Assembly: GCA_015229095.1 (NCBI GenBank)
Contig: JADGCE010000081.1
Location: 3,306-11,922 of the forward strand
Direction of reading: 5' to 3'
DNA from: Magnetococcales bacterium
GTDB taxonomy: Bacteria > Pseudomonadota > Magnetococcia > Magnetococcales > Magnetaquicoccaceae
DNA length: 8,617 nucleotides
The position numbers were made by a program, and so were the translations under genes. The notes beneath the pieces were generated by a model. That model worked only from the letters and a program-made list of their open reading frames with translations, made no database searches and was not told the origin of the DNA. Within the stretch, counting starts at the first letter, position 1; every line of letters starts with the position of its first letter. Shown one piece after another: positions 1-6,068 of this stretch.

Positions 1-1179
1 CGGTTTGCCGGGTGGTTTGGGTTGTGCCGCTTGGCCGGCTGGTTCGGCAGGCAGATTTTTGCCGGTGGAGCCTGCCGCCGCCACCTTGTCGGAGGCTGCG
101 GTCGCCTTCTTGTCGGACGGCGTGCTCCCACGGTTGGCTGCGGAGGTTTCATTGCCCTGACCCGTCGGGGCGGCAGGGGTCAACTTGACGCTGACCGATC
201 GCGACTGGGGTGATGACGGGGGCATGACGGGCGTGCGCGCCTCTTCCCCCTCCTGGGGTGGCGTCGGTTGGCCCATCTGCGCAAACCATGCCTTGCCCTT
301 TTGCAACCAGGCGGCGGCAAGGGAGGAGGGGCCCTGGGGCTCTTCGTGTACCGGTTCCTCTTCCACCACCGGCGGCACCGCCGGGGTTGGCGGCACTACC
401 CCGCTGGCAGGGCCTGTGGGTGGGGAAGAGCGTTTGGCTACCCCTCCGGCATGTTGCGCCGTCGATTTGGGGGGAGGGGATGCCATCTCCGCGCCGTCGT
501 TGCGGGCAGGGCGATCAAACAAACGGGCCAGCAGCGTGCTGACCAGATCACCCTTCTCCGGCTCCGGTTCTGCATCCAGGAGCGGCTCGGTGGTGTCCCT
601 CTCGCCCGTGCCACGGGCCGCCGGAGGGTGCTCTGCGCGCCGTGGGGTGATGCTGGGCAACTCCGGGGAGCGCGCTGTCACGGCCAGATTGGAAAAATGG
701 TTTTCATAAACAAAAAATAATAACAACAACAAAAGAATACCGCTCAACACCACCAGCGGGGAAGGGCGATGACGCAAGGTTTCCGGGGCAGAAAACGGCT
801 CGGTATGCAGGGCATCCTCATGGCCGGATCCCTCCAGATAGCGTTCGATAAAGTCCCGATCCGTCAGTTCGAGACTCTCCGCATAGAGGCGCAGAAAGCC
901 GGCGACAAAGGTGGATCCCGGCAATTTTTCCACCTCCCCGGCCTCCAGGGCCAGGAGATAGACATCCCGGATGCGCGTCCGCCGGTACATTTCGCCGATA
1001 CTGAGCCCTTGCTGTTCGCGCACCTGGCGCAAATAGGCCCCGACCTGCAGGGCCGTGGGGGGGGGCAGGTTGCTGCCCGCTCGGGAGAGGCGATCCATGC
1101 TCGGCTCGGCAAACAGATCCTCCTGGGCACTCCCTTCCGGGTTGATCGGGGCACGCGACCTTTTCCTGAATATGCTCAT
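1..1179 (-). CDS. rodZ: RodZ-like cell-shape protein: cytoplasmic HTH, one TM helix, Pro/Ala-rich periplasmic region (3' end outside window)
   Basis: The minus-strand frame stays open from the ATG at 1179 to the window edge (393 codons, no stop), so the C-terminus is missing. Residues 1-43 are a polar leader. Residues about 46-106 form a RodZ-type HTH_25 domain, with VGAYLRQVREQQGLS, then RRTRIRDVYLLALEAGE, then LPGSTFVAGFLRLYAESL, all hallmarks of the family. Residues about 141-158 (six leucines, then FFVY) are a single membrane helix. After it comes a long low-complexity region rich in Pro, Ala, Glu and Lys. Known RodZ proteins bind MreB through the HTH domain and help organise the rod-shape elongation machinery at the inner membrane; their C-terminal periplasmic DUF4115 domain would lie beyond this window. 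The start overlaps the stop of the upstream TPR gene (ATGA at 1176-1179), so translation is probably coupled. The linker is longer than in E. coli RodZ. The HTH/TM architecture is clear; the exact role is inferred by homology. Confidence 0.86.
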   Translation of the reverse strand, partial: MSIFRKRSRAPINPEGSAQEDLFAEPSMDRLSRAGSNLPPPTALQVGAYLRQVREQQGLSIGEMYRRTRIRDVYLLALEAGEVEKLPGSTFVAGFLRLYAESLELTDRDFIERYLEGSGHEDALHTEPFSAPETLRHRPSPLVVLSGILLLLLLFFVYENHFSNLAVTARSPELPSITPRRAEHPPAARGTGERDTTEPLLDAEPEPEKGDLVSTLLARLFDRPARNDGAEMASPPPKSTAQHAGGVAKRSSPPTGPASGVVPPTPAVPPVVEEEPVHEEPQGPSSLAAAWLQKGKAWFAQMGQPTPPQEGEEARTPVMPPSSPQSRSVSVKLTPAAPTGQGNETSAANRGSTPSDKKATAASDKVAAAGSTGKNLPAEPAGQAAQPKPPGKP

Positions 1180-2048
1180 CGCCTTTTATCCAATAGCAAA
1201 ATCCGTTGCGACGCCCGTTGCGACGCCTCTGTCCCTGCCGCCAGGGTGACGATACGGGAGAGCAGTGTGCGCAGTTCCGTCAACTCCCCCGGGGTCAGGC
1301 TGGTCGCCGGGTCCGCTGCCGCCCCCGGTCGCAGGGCAAACAGGGCATCCGCCAACCGTTCCATCACAGCCACCTGGTCGGGATGGGCAGCCAGCGCATG
1401 GCGCAACTGCTGCTTTTCCAGGTCAAAATGCCGTTTTCCATGGTGATGTTCGGCCAATTCCAGACGGGCTGGCAGATGATGGCCGTTGATCTCCAGGGCC
1501 TTTTCCAGTGCGGTCACCATCGGCGGCTCCTGACCCCGCTGCTTGTACAACAGGGCCAGATTGAACCAGATATCCGCGACACCCTCCTCCTGACGACCGC
1601 CCTGGGTGGCCCCCTGCAGGGCCGCCTGCAGGGCCCGTTCCGCCTGTTCCAGCAAGGCCGGGCAGCCGCTGCTCTCCGGTGTTTCGGCGCAGGAGAGGGT
1701 ATAGACCCGCAAACGGGCCACCCCCAGATTGTTGTTCAGGCCGCTGTCATCGGGTCGCAGTCGGTGGGCCTCCTCCAGACTTTCCAAGGCTTGCAGAGGA
1801 CGACCCACCTGATCATACGCCAAACCCAGTCGGGCCAATAGTGCCACGTTGCCGGGTTGCAAGCGGTTGGCCTGCTGCAGGGCGGGCAGGGCCATCTGGG
1901 GGTTGCCCCGCTCCAGGTAGGCTTTGCCCTTGTCAAAGAGGGTTTGAAACTCCTGCTCCTCTTTTTCCAGCCCTGGGCCCGTCGTGCAGCCCAGCAGCAG
2001 AGCGCAGCCCAGCACAACCGGCCATCGACGACAGAAAAACAGAGACAT
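1176..2048 (-). CDS. TPR-repeat lipoprotein, PilF/PilW-like
   Basis: This 290-residue protein starts with a lipoprotein signal: positive residues at 7-8, a hydrophobic stretch, and a lipobox LLGC with the lipidated Cys at residue 21. Thr at +2 suggests outer-membrane sorting if E. coli rules apply. Tetratricopeptide-like helical pairs follow at about 34-67 (KAYLERGNPQMALPALQQA), 68-101 (LGLAYDQVGRPLQALESLEEA), a less regular unit to about 150, and another at about 156-190 (WFNLALLYKQRGQ). C120 and C129 lie in a loop and could form a disulfide. TPR lipoproteins of the PilF/PilW type help assemble the type IV pilus secretin, and their gene commonly precedes rodZ in proteobacteria, as here. No pilus gene is visible in the window, so the pilus role is inferred from architecture and gene order only. 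The start is supported by AAAGGAG seven bases upstream. Confidence 0.82.
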   Translation of the reverse strand: MSLFFCRRWPVVLGCALLLGCTTGPGLEKEEQEFQTLFDKGKAYLERGNPQMALPALQQANRLQPGNVALLARLGLAYDQVGRPLQALESLEEAHRLRPDDSGLNNNLGVARLRVYTLSCAETPESSGCPALLEQAERALQAALQGATQGGRQEEGVADIWFNLALLYKQRGQEPPMVTALEKALEINGHHLPARLELAEHHHGKRHFDLEKQQLRHALAAHPDQVAVMERLADALFALRPGAAADPATSLTPGELTELRTLLSRIVTLAAGTEASQRASQRILLLDKRR

Positions 2049-2055
2049 TGCCCGG

Positions 2056-2062
2056 CTCCTTT
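2056..2062 (-). promoter_or_regulatory. Ribosome binding site of the TPR lipoprotein gene, overlapping the nadE stop
   Basis: On the minus strand the sequence reads TAAAGGAG, in which TAA is the nadE stop and AAAGGAG is a strong Shine-Dalgarno, seven bases before the ATG at 2048. The overlap leaves no room for a separate promoter between the genes and supports one transcript with coupled translation. Confidence 0.75.
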
Positions 2063-3749
2063 ATGGGATATAAAAGCCATTGGTCAAAGGATAACGGCGA
2101 TCCTTGCCAAAGGCGCGGCGGCTGACCCGCACCCCAGGGGGGGCCTGCCGCCGTTTGTACTCGTTGCGATCCACCCGCCGGATCACCTCTGTGGCCACGG
2201 CAGGGTCGATGCCCGCCGCGATCATCTCCGGCAATCCCTGTTCCTGCTCCACATAAAGCTCCAATATGCGATCCAGGATCGGATAGGGGGGCAGGCTGTC
2301 GCTATCCTTTTGGTTGGGGCGCAACTCGGCGGTGGGGGCCTTGCTCAACACCCGTGCGGGAATCGGTGGCTGCTCACCCCGTTCTGTCGCCCACTGGTTG
2401 CGGGCCACGGCCAGCCGATAGACCATCCCTTTCAGGAGATCCTTGAGGACCGAATAGCCTCCGGCCATATCCCCGTAGAGGGTGGCATAACCGACGCTCA
2501 TTTCGCTTTTGTTGCCCGTGGTGATCAGCAGTTTGTGCCGTTTGTTGGCCACGGCCATCAACAGGGTGGCACGGATGCGGGGCTGAATGTTTTCGTCGGT
2601 GACATCGGTGGCGCAGCTCTGATCGTCGGCCAGCAGCCCGGCCAACTCTGTGCGGAACAGCTCAAACAGGGCGTCAATGGGGATGGTATGCAACGCAATG
2701 CCCAGAAGGGCGGCCTGTTCGGCGGCATCGGTCAAACTCTCTGCCGAGGTATAGCGGGAGGGCATCATCAGCGCATCCACGTGGTTGGCACCCAGGGTGT
2801 CGGCGCAAATCACCGCTGTCAAAGCCGAATCGATCCCCCCGGAGAGACCCAGCACCACGCCGGTAAAGCCGTTTTTGGCCACATAATCCTTCAATCCCAG
2901 AGAGAGGGCTTCATAAACCTCCTGCTCCAGGCTGGGCAGAAGAGTCACCGCAGGCAGCGGATCGGCCACCGCTTGCAACTGCACCGGAGTGCCGGGCAGA
3001 TGGCTCACCCGCAGCAGGCGCAAATCCTCTGCATAAAAACGGCACCGGCAAACCATTCGTGGCGTCGCGGAGTCTGCTTCCGCCTGGATGGCAAAGGAGC
3101 CCCCATCGAAGACCAGTTCATCCTGTCCCCCCACCTGGTTGACGTAGATCACGGGGAGGCCATGTTCCACAATGCGCTGTCGCACCATCCTCTCCCGTTC
3201 CTGCTGTTTGCCCATGTGATAGGGGGAGGCGTTCAGGTTGATGATCAGCTTGGCCCCGGCTGCGGAGAGGCTGGCGAGGGGATCGCCGGTATGCCACATG
3301 TCTTCACAAATGGTGATGCCCAGGTTGACGCCCCGATAGGGGAAAACACGCACTGTTTTTCCAGGGATAAAATAGCGTTGTTCGTCAAAGACGCTGTAAT
3401 TGGGCAGTCGCCATTTGCTCACCATGCCCACCTCCTGCCCGGCCCAGACAAAAAGGGCGGCGTTGAACAACCCTTCCGCCCCAGGCCGGACTGTGCCATA
3501 AATAACGTCGATGCCGACGTTCACCAACGCCTGGTGCAATCGCTGTTCGGTCTCGGCCAACTGTTGCAGGAAAAGCGGTTTGTGCAACAGATCTTCCGGC
3601 GGATAGCCGGTCAGGACCAGTTCGGGAAAGAGCACCAGGGAGGCGCCTTGGGCCTGGGCACGGCGGGCCACATTCAGCAGCAGTTCTGCATTGTTGGCCA
3701 GCGCGCCCACATGGGGGTTGACTTGTGCGATCGCCAGGATAAATTCCAT
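2061..3749 (-). CDS. nadE: Glutamine-hydrolysing NAD+ synthetase
   Basis: The 562-residue, two-domain enzyme makes NAD+ from nicotinic acid adenine dinucleotide, ATP and glutamine in the cytoplasm, the last step of NAD biosynthesis. Residues 1 to about 260 are a nitrilase-fold glutaminase with the full Glu-Lys-Cys triad: E43 in FPELVLTGYPPEDLL, K112 in SKWRLPNY, and C148 in ITICEDMW. Residues about 275-562 are the synthetase domain, with the ATP pyrophosphatase P-loop SGGIDSA at 303-309, then TTGNKSEMSVGYATLYGDMA and SKAPTAELRPNQKDSDSLPP, all typical of the family. The length is normal for the short bacterial two-domain type. The chosen start gives the expected N-terminus (ILAIAQVNPHVG), although no good Shine-Dalgarno precedes it. 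It is the first gene of the leftward operon and diverges from hisC. All catalytic residues checked are intact, so it should be active and can use glutamine rather than needing free ammonia. Confidence 0.97.
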   Translation of the reverse strand: MEFILAIAQVNPHVGALANNAELLLNVARRAQAQGASLVLFPELVLTGYPPEDLLHKPLFLQQLAETEQRLHQALVNVGIDVIYGTVRPGAEGLFNAALFVWAGQEVGMVSKWRLPNYSVFDEQRYFIPGKTVRVFPYRGVNLGITICEDMWHTGDPLASLSAAGAKLIINLNASPYHMGKQQERERMVRQRIVEHGLPVIYVNQVGGQDELVFDGGSFAIQAEADSATPRMVCRCRFYAEDLRLLRVSHLPGTPVQLQAVADPLPAVTLLPSLEQEVYEALSLGLKDYVAKNGFTGVVLGLSGGIDSALTAVICADTLGANHVDALMMPSRYTSAESLTDAAEQAALLGIALHTIPIDALFELFRTELAGLLADDQSCATDVTDENIQPRIRATLLMAVANKRHKLLITTGNKSEMSVGYATLYGDMAGGYSVLKDLLKGMVYRLAVARNQWATERGEQPPIPARVLSKAPTAELRPNQKDSDSLPPYPILDRILELYVEQEQGLPEMIAAGIDPAVATEVIRRVDRNEYKRRQAPPGVRVSRRAFGKDRRYPLTNGFYIP

Positions 3750-3854
3750 TGGAGCCCAGGGTTACGGTATCAGGGGGAGGTGGCTGTGGCCCCCACGGTC
3801 AAGCCACGTGCCCTCAAGTATATCCACCCGGATCACAAACGAAAAGGTTCCCTC
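3750..3854. promoter_or_regulatory. Divergent intergenic region between nadE and hisC
   Basis: This 105-base gap must hold the promoters of both the leftward nadE operon and the rightward hisC operon, because the genes point away from each other. An inverted repeat pairs GTGGCT (3780-3785) with AGCCAC (3802-3807), and a smaller GTGG/CCAC pair (3786-3789, 3793-3796) lies inside it. A CACGTG palindrome sits at 3805-3810. TATATC at 3819-3824 is a weak -10-like candidate for hisC with no convincing -35 partner. Promoter function is inferred from gene orientation; the elements themselves are weak. Confidence 0.45.
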
Positions 3855-4949
3855 ATGAATATTCGCCATTGGGTGCGTCCCGAGGTACTGGAGATGACGG
3901 GTTATCAGCCCGGCGAGCAGCCGGCGGGTGGCGTTCCGTTGATCAAACTGAATACCAACGAAAACCCTTTCCCGCCACCCGTTGCCGTGCAGCAGGCCAT
4001 TGCGGCCGCCAACCTGGAACAGCTGCGTCTCTATCCGGAGCCCTCCTGCCGGCCGGTGCGGGAGGCGGCTGCTGCGGCGTATGGGTTGCAGGCGGACCAG
4101 GTGGTGGTGGGCAACGGGTCGGACGATCTGCTGACCATTGTGTTGCGCACCTTTGTGGGGCCCGGCGAGGGGGTCGCCGTCCCCACCCCCACCTATTCCC
4201 TCTACCACAGCTTGACGCAGATTCAGGGCGGGCGTTTTTCTGCCGTTCCCTGGGGGGAGTCCGGGACATTGCCAGTGGCGGCGTTGCTGGAGCAGCATCC
4301 CAAGCTGCTGCTCATCGCCCGTCCCAACGCGCCCACCGGCCATGCCGTTCCCCTGGAGGCGGTGGCGGAGCTTTGTCGCAAGAGCCAGGGTGTGGTGGTG
4401 CTGGATGAGGCCTATGTGGATTTTGCCGATGACAACGGCCTGGCCCTGTTGCCGCATCATGCCAACCTGATTCTCACCCGCACCTTTTCCAAATCCATGG
4501 CCCTGGCGGGCTTGCGCGTCGGTCTGGCCTTCAGCAGTGTCGCCCTGGCCGAACAGATGCACAAGGTGCGGGACTCCTACAATGTCAATCGCCTCTCCCA
4601 GGTGGGGGCGGTGGCCGCCCTGCGCCATCTGGCCGACTACCAGCCCATGCTGGAGAGCATTCGTCAGGAGCGGCAGCGTGTGACGATCGCCCTGCGCCAG
4701 CGGGGGTTTCAGGTCACGGAGAGCCAGGCCAATTTTATCCTGGCACGGGTGCCACCGCCGCCCCATCCGGGCAGCCCTCTGCAAGGGGGGCGGGATTGGC
4801 TGGAGGCCCTGCGGGCGGCGGCCATTCTGGTGCGCCATTTTGGCCAGGAGCCCACCCTGGCGGACCATCTGCGCATCACCATCGGTCGTCCAGAGGAGAT
4901 GGCCCAACTGCTCCAGCAGGTGGACCGCCTGCTGGAGCGTCAGGCATAA
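3855..4949 (+). CDS. hisC: Histidinol-phosphate aminotransferase
   Basis: This 364-residue protein is a fold-type I, PLP-dependent aminotransferase. HisC converts imidazole acetol phosphate plus glutamate to histidinol phosphate in cytoplasmic histidine synthesis. Visible landmarks are the N-terminal LNTNENPFPPP (32-42) that binds substrate, LYPEPSC (59-65), GNGSDDLL (86-93) for PLP phosphate, PNAPTG (157-162), LDEAYVDF (183-190) with D184 and Y187 contacting PLP, the Schiff-base lysine K213 in TRTFSKSMALAGLRVG, and LRITIG near the end. The sequence VRDSYNVNRLSQ is especially characteristic of HisC rather than other aminotransferases. The ATG at 3855 is chosen because it gives the normal N-terminus, with AAAAGG eight bases before it. 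The same frame is open far upstream, but that stretch is antisense to nadE and should not be joined. A Pro-rich insertion (about 307-321) precedes the C-terminal part. No other his genes are in the window. Confidence 0.95.
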   Translation: MNIRHWVRPEVLEMTGYQPGEQPAGGVPLIKLNTNENPFPPPVAVQQAIAAANLEQLRLYPEPSCRPVREAAAAAYGLQADQVVVGNGSDDLLTIVLRTFVGPGEGVAVPTPTYSLYHSLTQIQGGRFSAVPWGESGTLPVAALLEQHPKLLLIARPNAPTGHAVPLEAVAELCRKSQGVVVLDEAYVDFADDNGLALLPHHANLILTRTFSKSMALAGLRVGLAFSSVALAEQMHKVRDSYNVNRLSQVGAVAALRHLADYQPMLESIRQERQRVTIALRQRGFQVTESQANFILARVPPPPHPGSPLQGGRDWLEALRAAAILVRHFGQEPTLADHLRITIGRPEEMAQLLQQVDRLLERQA

Positions 4950-4966
4950 TGTGACAACCAAACCAC

Positions 4967-4973
4967 AGGGGAG
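4967..4973 (+). promoter_or_regulatory. Ribosome binding site of the dapF-like gene
   Basis: AGGGGAG lies seven bases before the ATG at 4981. This decides for that start over the in-frame ATG at 5005, although the conserved DapF sequence begins only around residue 9. The 31-base gap after hisC leaves little space for a promoter, so the two genes are probably co-transcribed. Confidence 0.65.
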
Positions 4974-4980
4974 TTCTGCC

Positions 4981-6027
4981 ATGTCGGAACAGCGTACAGT
5001 CGCCATGCTCAAATGTCATGGGGCCAGCAACGATTTTATCATCCTGGACGAATGCGATGCCGTTTTGATTCCCGACGCCCTCAAGGCCGCTTTTGCCCGT
5101 CTGGTCTCCGACCGGAGGGGAGGCATCGGCGCGGATGGTGTCATTTTTGTCTCCCGTTTTGATGCCCGGCATCCCCGCATGCGTTTTTTCAATCCCGATG
5201 GCAGTGAGGCGGAGATGAGCGGCAATGGCATCCGGTGCGCCTCCCGCGCCTGTTTTGAGGGGGGCTATGCCGGGCAGGATCCCCTTGTTTTCAAGACGCC
5301 GGGCGGTTTTTTCAAGACGGAAAATTTTTTTTCCGACACCCACCAACTGCCTTTTGTCCGTCTGAGCACCGACGCTGTTTCCACCAACCCGGAAAACATT
5401 CTGGCCAGTCGCAGCTCTGCCCCTTTCATCAACCAGCCGTTTCATGTGCATGGCCAACAGTGGATGGGCACCCTGCTTGCCATCGGCAATCCCCATCTGG
5501 TTGTGCCGGTTTTGGATCTGCACGCCCTGGATCTGATGACCCTGGGAGCGGCCATGGAGCACCATCCCATGTTTCTCAACCGCGCCAATGTCAGTTTTGT
5601 GCAGGTGGTGGACCGCCGCACCCTGCTGGTGCAGACCCACGAACGGGGTGTGGGGTTGACCCTCTCCTGTGGTACAGGGATGACCGCCTCGGTGTTGGCG
5701 CAGCTGCTCAACGGCACGGTGGACAATCATGTGCCGGTGGAGGTGCATAGCGCGGGGGGTATTGTCTGGGTGACCCCCCAGGTGAACGGAGAGCGCGTGG
5801 CCGCCCAGTTGACCGGCAATGCCACCTGGCTCTATCGGGGTAAACTGTTTCTGGAGATCGATGCCGAGGAGATTCGCTTCGCCTCCCCGCAGCGGCTGGA
5901 ACGGGAGATGGATTATGAAGAGGAGGGGGCGCGCTTTGCACAATTGGCCAAACAGAGCCGTTTTGATCGTACCATCCTCAAAGGCACCTCCCTGGAGCCT
6001 CTTCTCCAGGCAGGGCTGCACGCATGA
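4981..6027 (+). CDS. dapF: DapF-family epimerase with atypical active site and C-terminal tail
   Basis: The family converts LL- to meso-diaminopimelate, the precursor of lysine and of the peptidoglycan cross-link, using two cysteines and no cofactor. Clear matches are KCHGASNDFIILD (11-23), RRGGIGADG (45-53), FFNPDGSEAEMSGNGIRC (69-86), GNPH (169-172), NRANVSFVQV (200-209), ERGVG (221-225) and SCGTG (229-233). The second catalytic Cys is present (C230, codon 5668-5670). At the first site the family normally has Cys-Gly-Asn-Gly, but here S80 (AGC, 5218-5220) occupies that place. The usual ERGxGET motif reads ERGVGLT. The protein has 348 residues against about 275 in typical DapF. Much of the excess is a tail from about residue 294 to the end, rich in charged residues, with no domain I recognise. 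It follows hisC and precedes a hydrolase gene. It may be a divergent but true DapF, or a related isomerase with another substrate. Family assignment is firm; activity is not. Confidence 0.82.
   Translation: MSEQRTVAMLKCHGASNDFIILDECDAVLIPDALKAAFARLVSDRRGGIGADGVIFVSRFDARHPRMRFFNPDGSEAEMSGNGIRCASRACFEGGYAGQDPLVFKTPGGFFKTENFFSDTHQLPFVRLSTDAVSTNPENILASRSSAPFINQPFHVHGQQWMGTLLAIGNPHLVVPVLDLHALDLMTLGAAMEHHPMFLNRANVSFVQVVDRRTLLVQTHERGVGLTLSCGTGMTASVLAQLLNGTVDNHVPVEVHSAGGIVWVTPQVNGERVAAQLTGNATWLYRGKLFLEIDAEEIRFASPQRLEREMDYEEEGARFAQLAKQSRFDRTILKGTSLEPLLQAGLHA
5288..5319 (+). repeat. In-frame direct repeat inside the dapF-like gene
   Basis: TTTTCAAGACG occurs at 5288-5298 and again at 5309-5319, exactly 21 bases (seven codons) apart, so FKT is repeated in the protein as FKTPGGFFKTENF. 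It is followed by a T-run of eight (5325-5332). The register-preserving spacing suggests a small tandem duplication that has since diverged, though an 11-base match could be coincidence. Confidence 0.45.
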
Positions 6028-6062
6028 TGGATCGTCTCACAACACAACAGCACAACAGGTAA
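6024..6062 (+). other. Possible 12-codon coupling reading frame between dapF-like and hydrolase genes
   Basis: An ATG at 6024 overlaps the TGA of the dapF-like gene as ATGA. It opens a 12-residue frame (MMDRLTTQQHNR) that ends with TAA at 6060-6062, six bases before the hydrolase ATG at 6069. The hydrolase has only a weak Shine-Dalgarno (ACAGG), so ribosomes passing through this frame could reinitiate there. This is inferred from geometry only, and so short a frame can arise by chance. Confidence 0.25.
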
Positions 6063-6068
6063 ACGTGC

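Noticed and set aside
22..720. Several overlapping plus-strand open frames at the left end.
   Set aside because: They lie opposite the rodZ reading frame, which has a recognisable HTH and membrane helix; the plus-strand products are Arg/Gly-rich without motifs.
711..740. AT-rich island in GC-rich DNA, resembling a promoter or insertion scar.
   Set aside because: It encodes the Leu/Phe-rich membrane helix of the RodZ-like protein (TTG, TTA and TTT codons), which explains the composition.
1857..3854. A plus-strand open frame of over 660 codons continuous with hisC, suggesting a giant fusion protein.
   Set aside because: It is the exact-register complement of nadE and part of the TPR gene. It is open because the sense genes avoid TTA, CTA and TCA. 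The encoded residues look like antisense translation, rich in His, Gln and Gly, and HisC homology begins only at 3855.
4876..6021. A 381-codon minus-strand frame opposite the dapF-like gene.
   Set aside because: It is a register-matched shadow of a gene with clear family motifs; its own translation shows no domain and no ribosome binding site of note.
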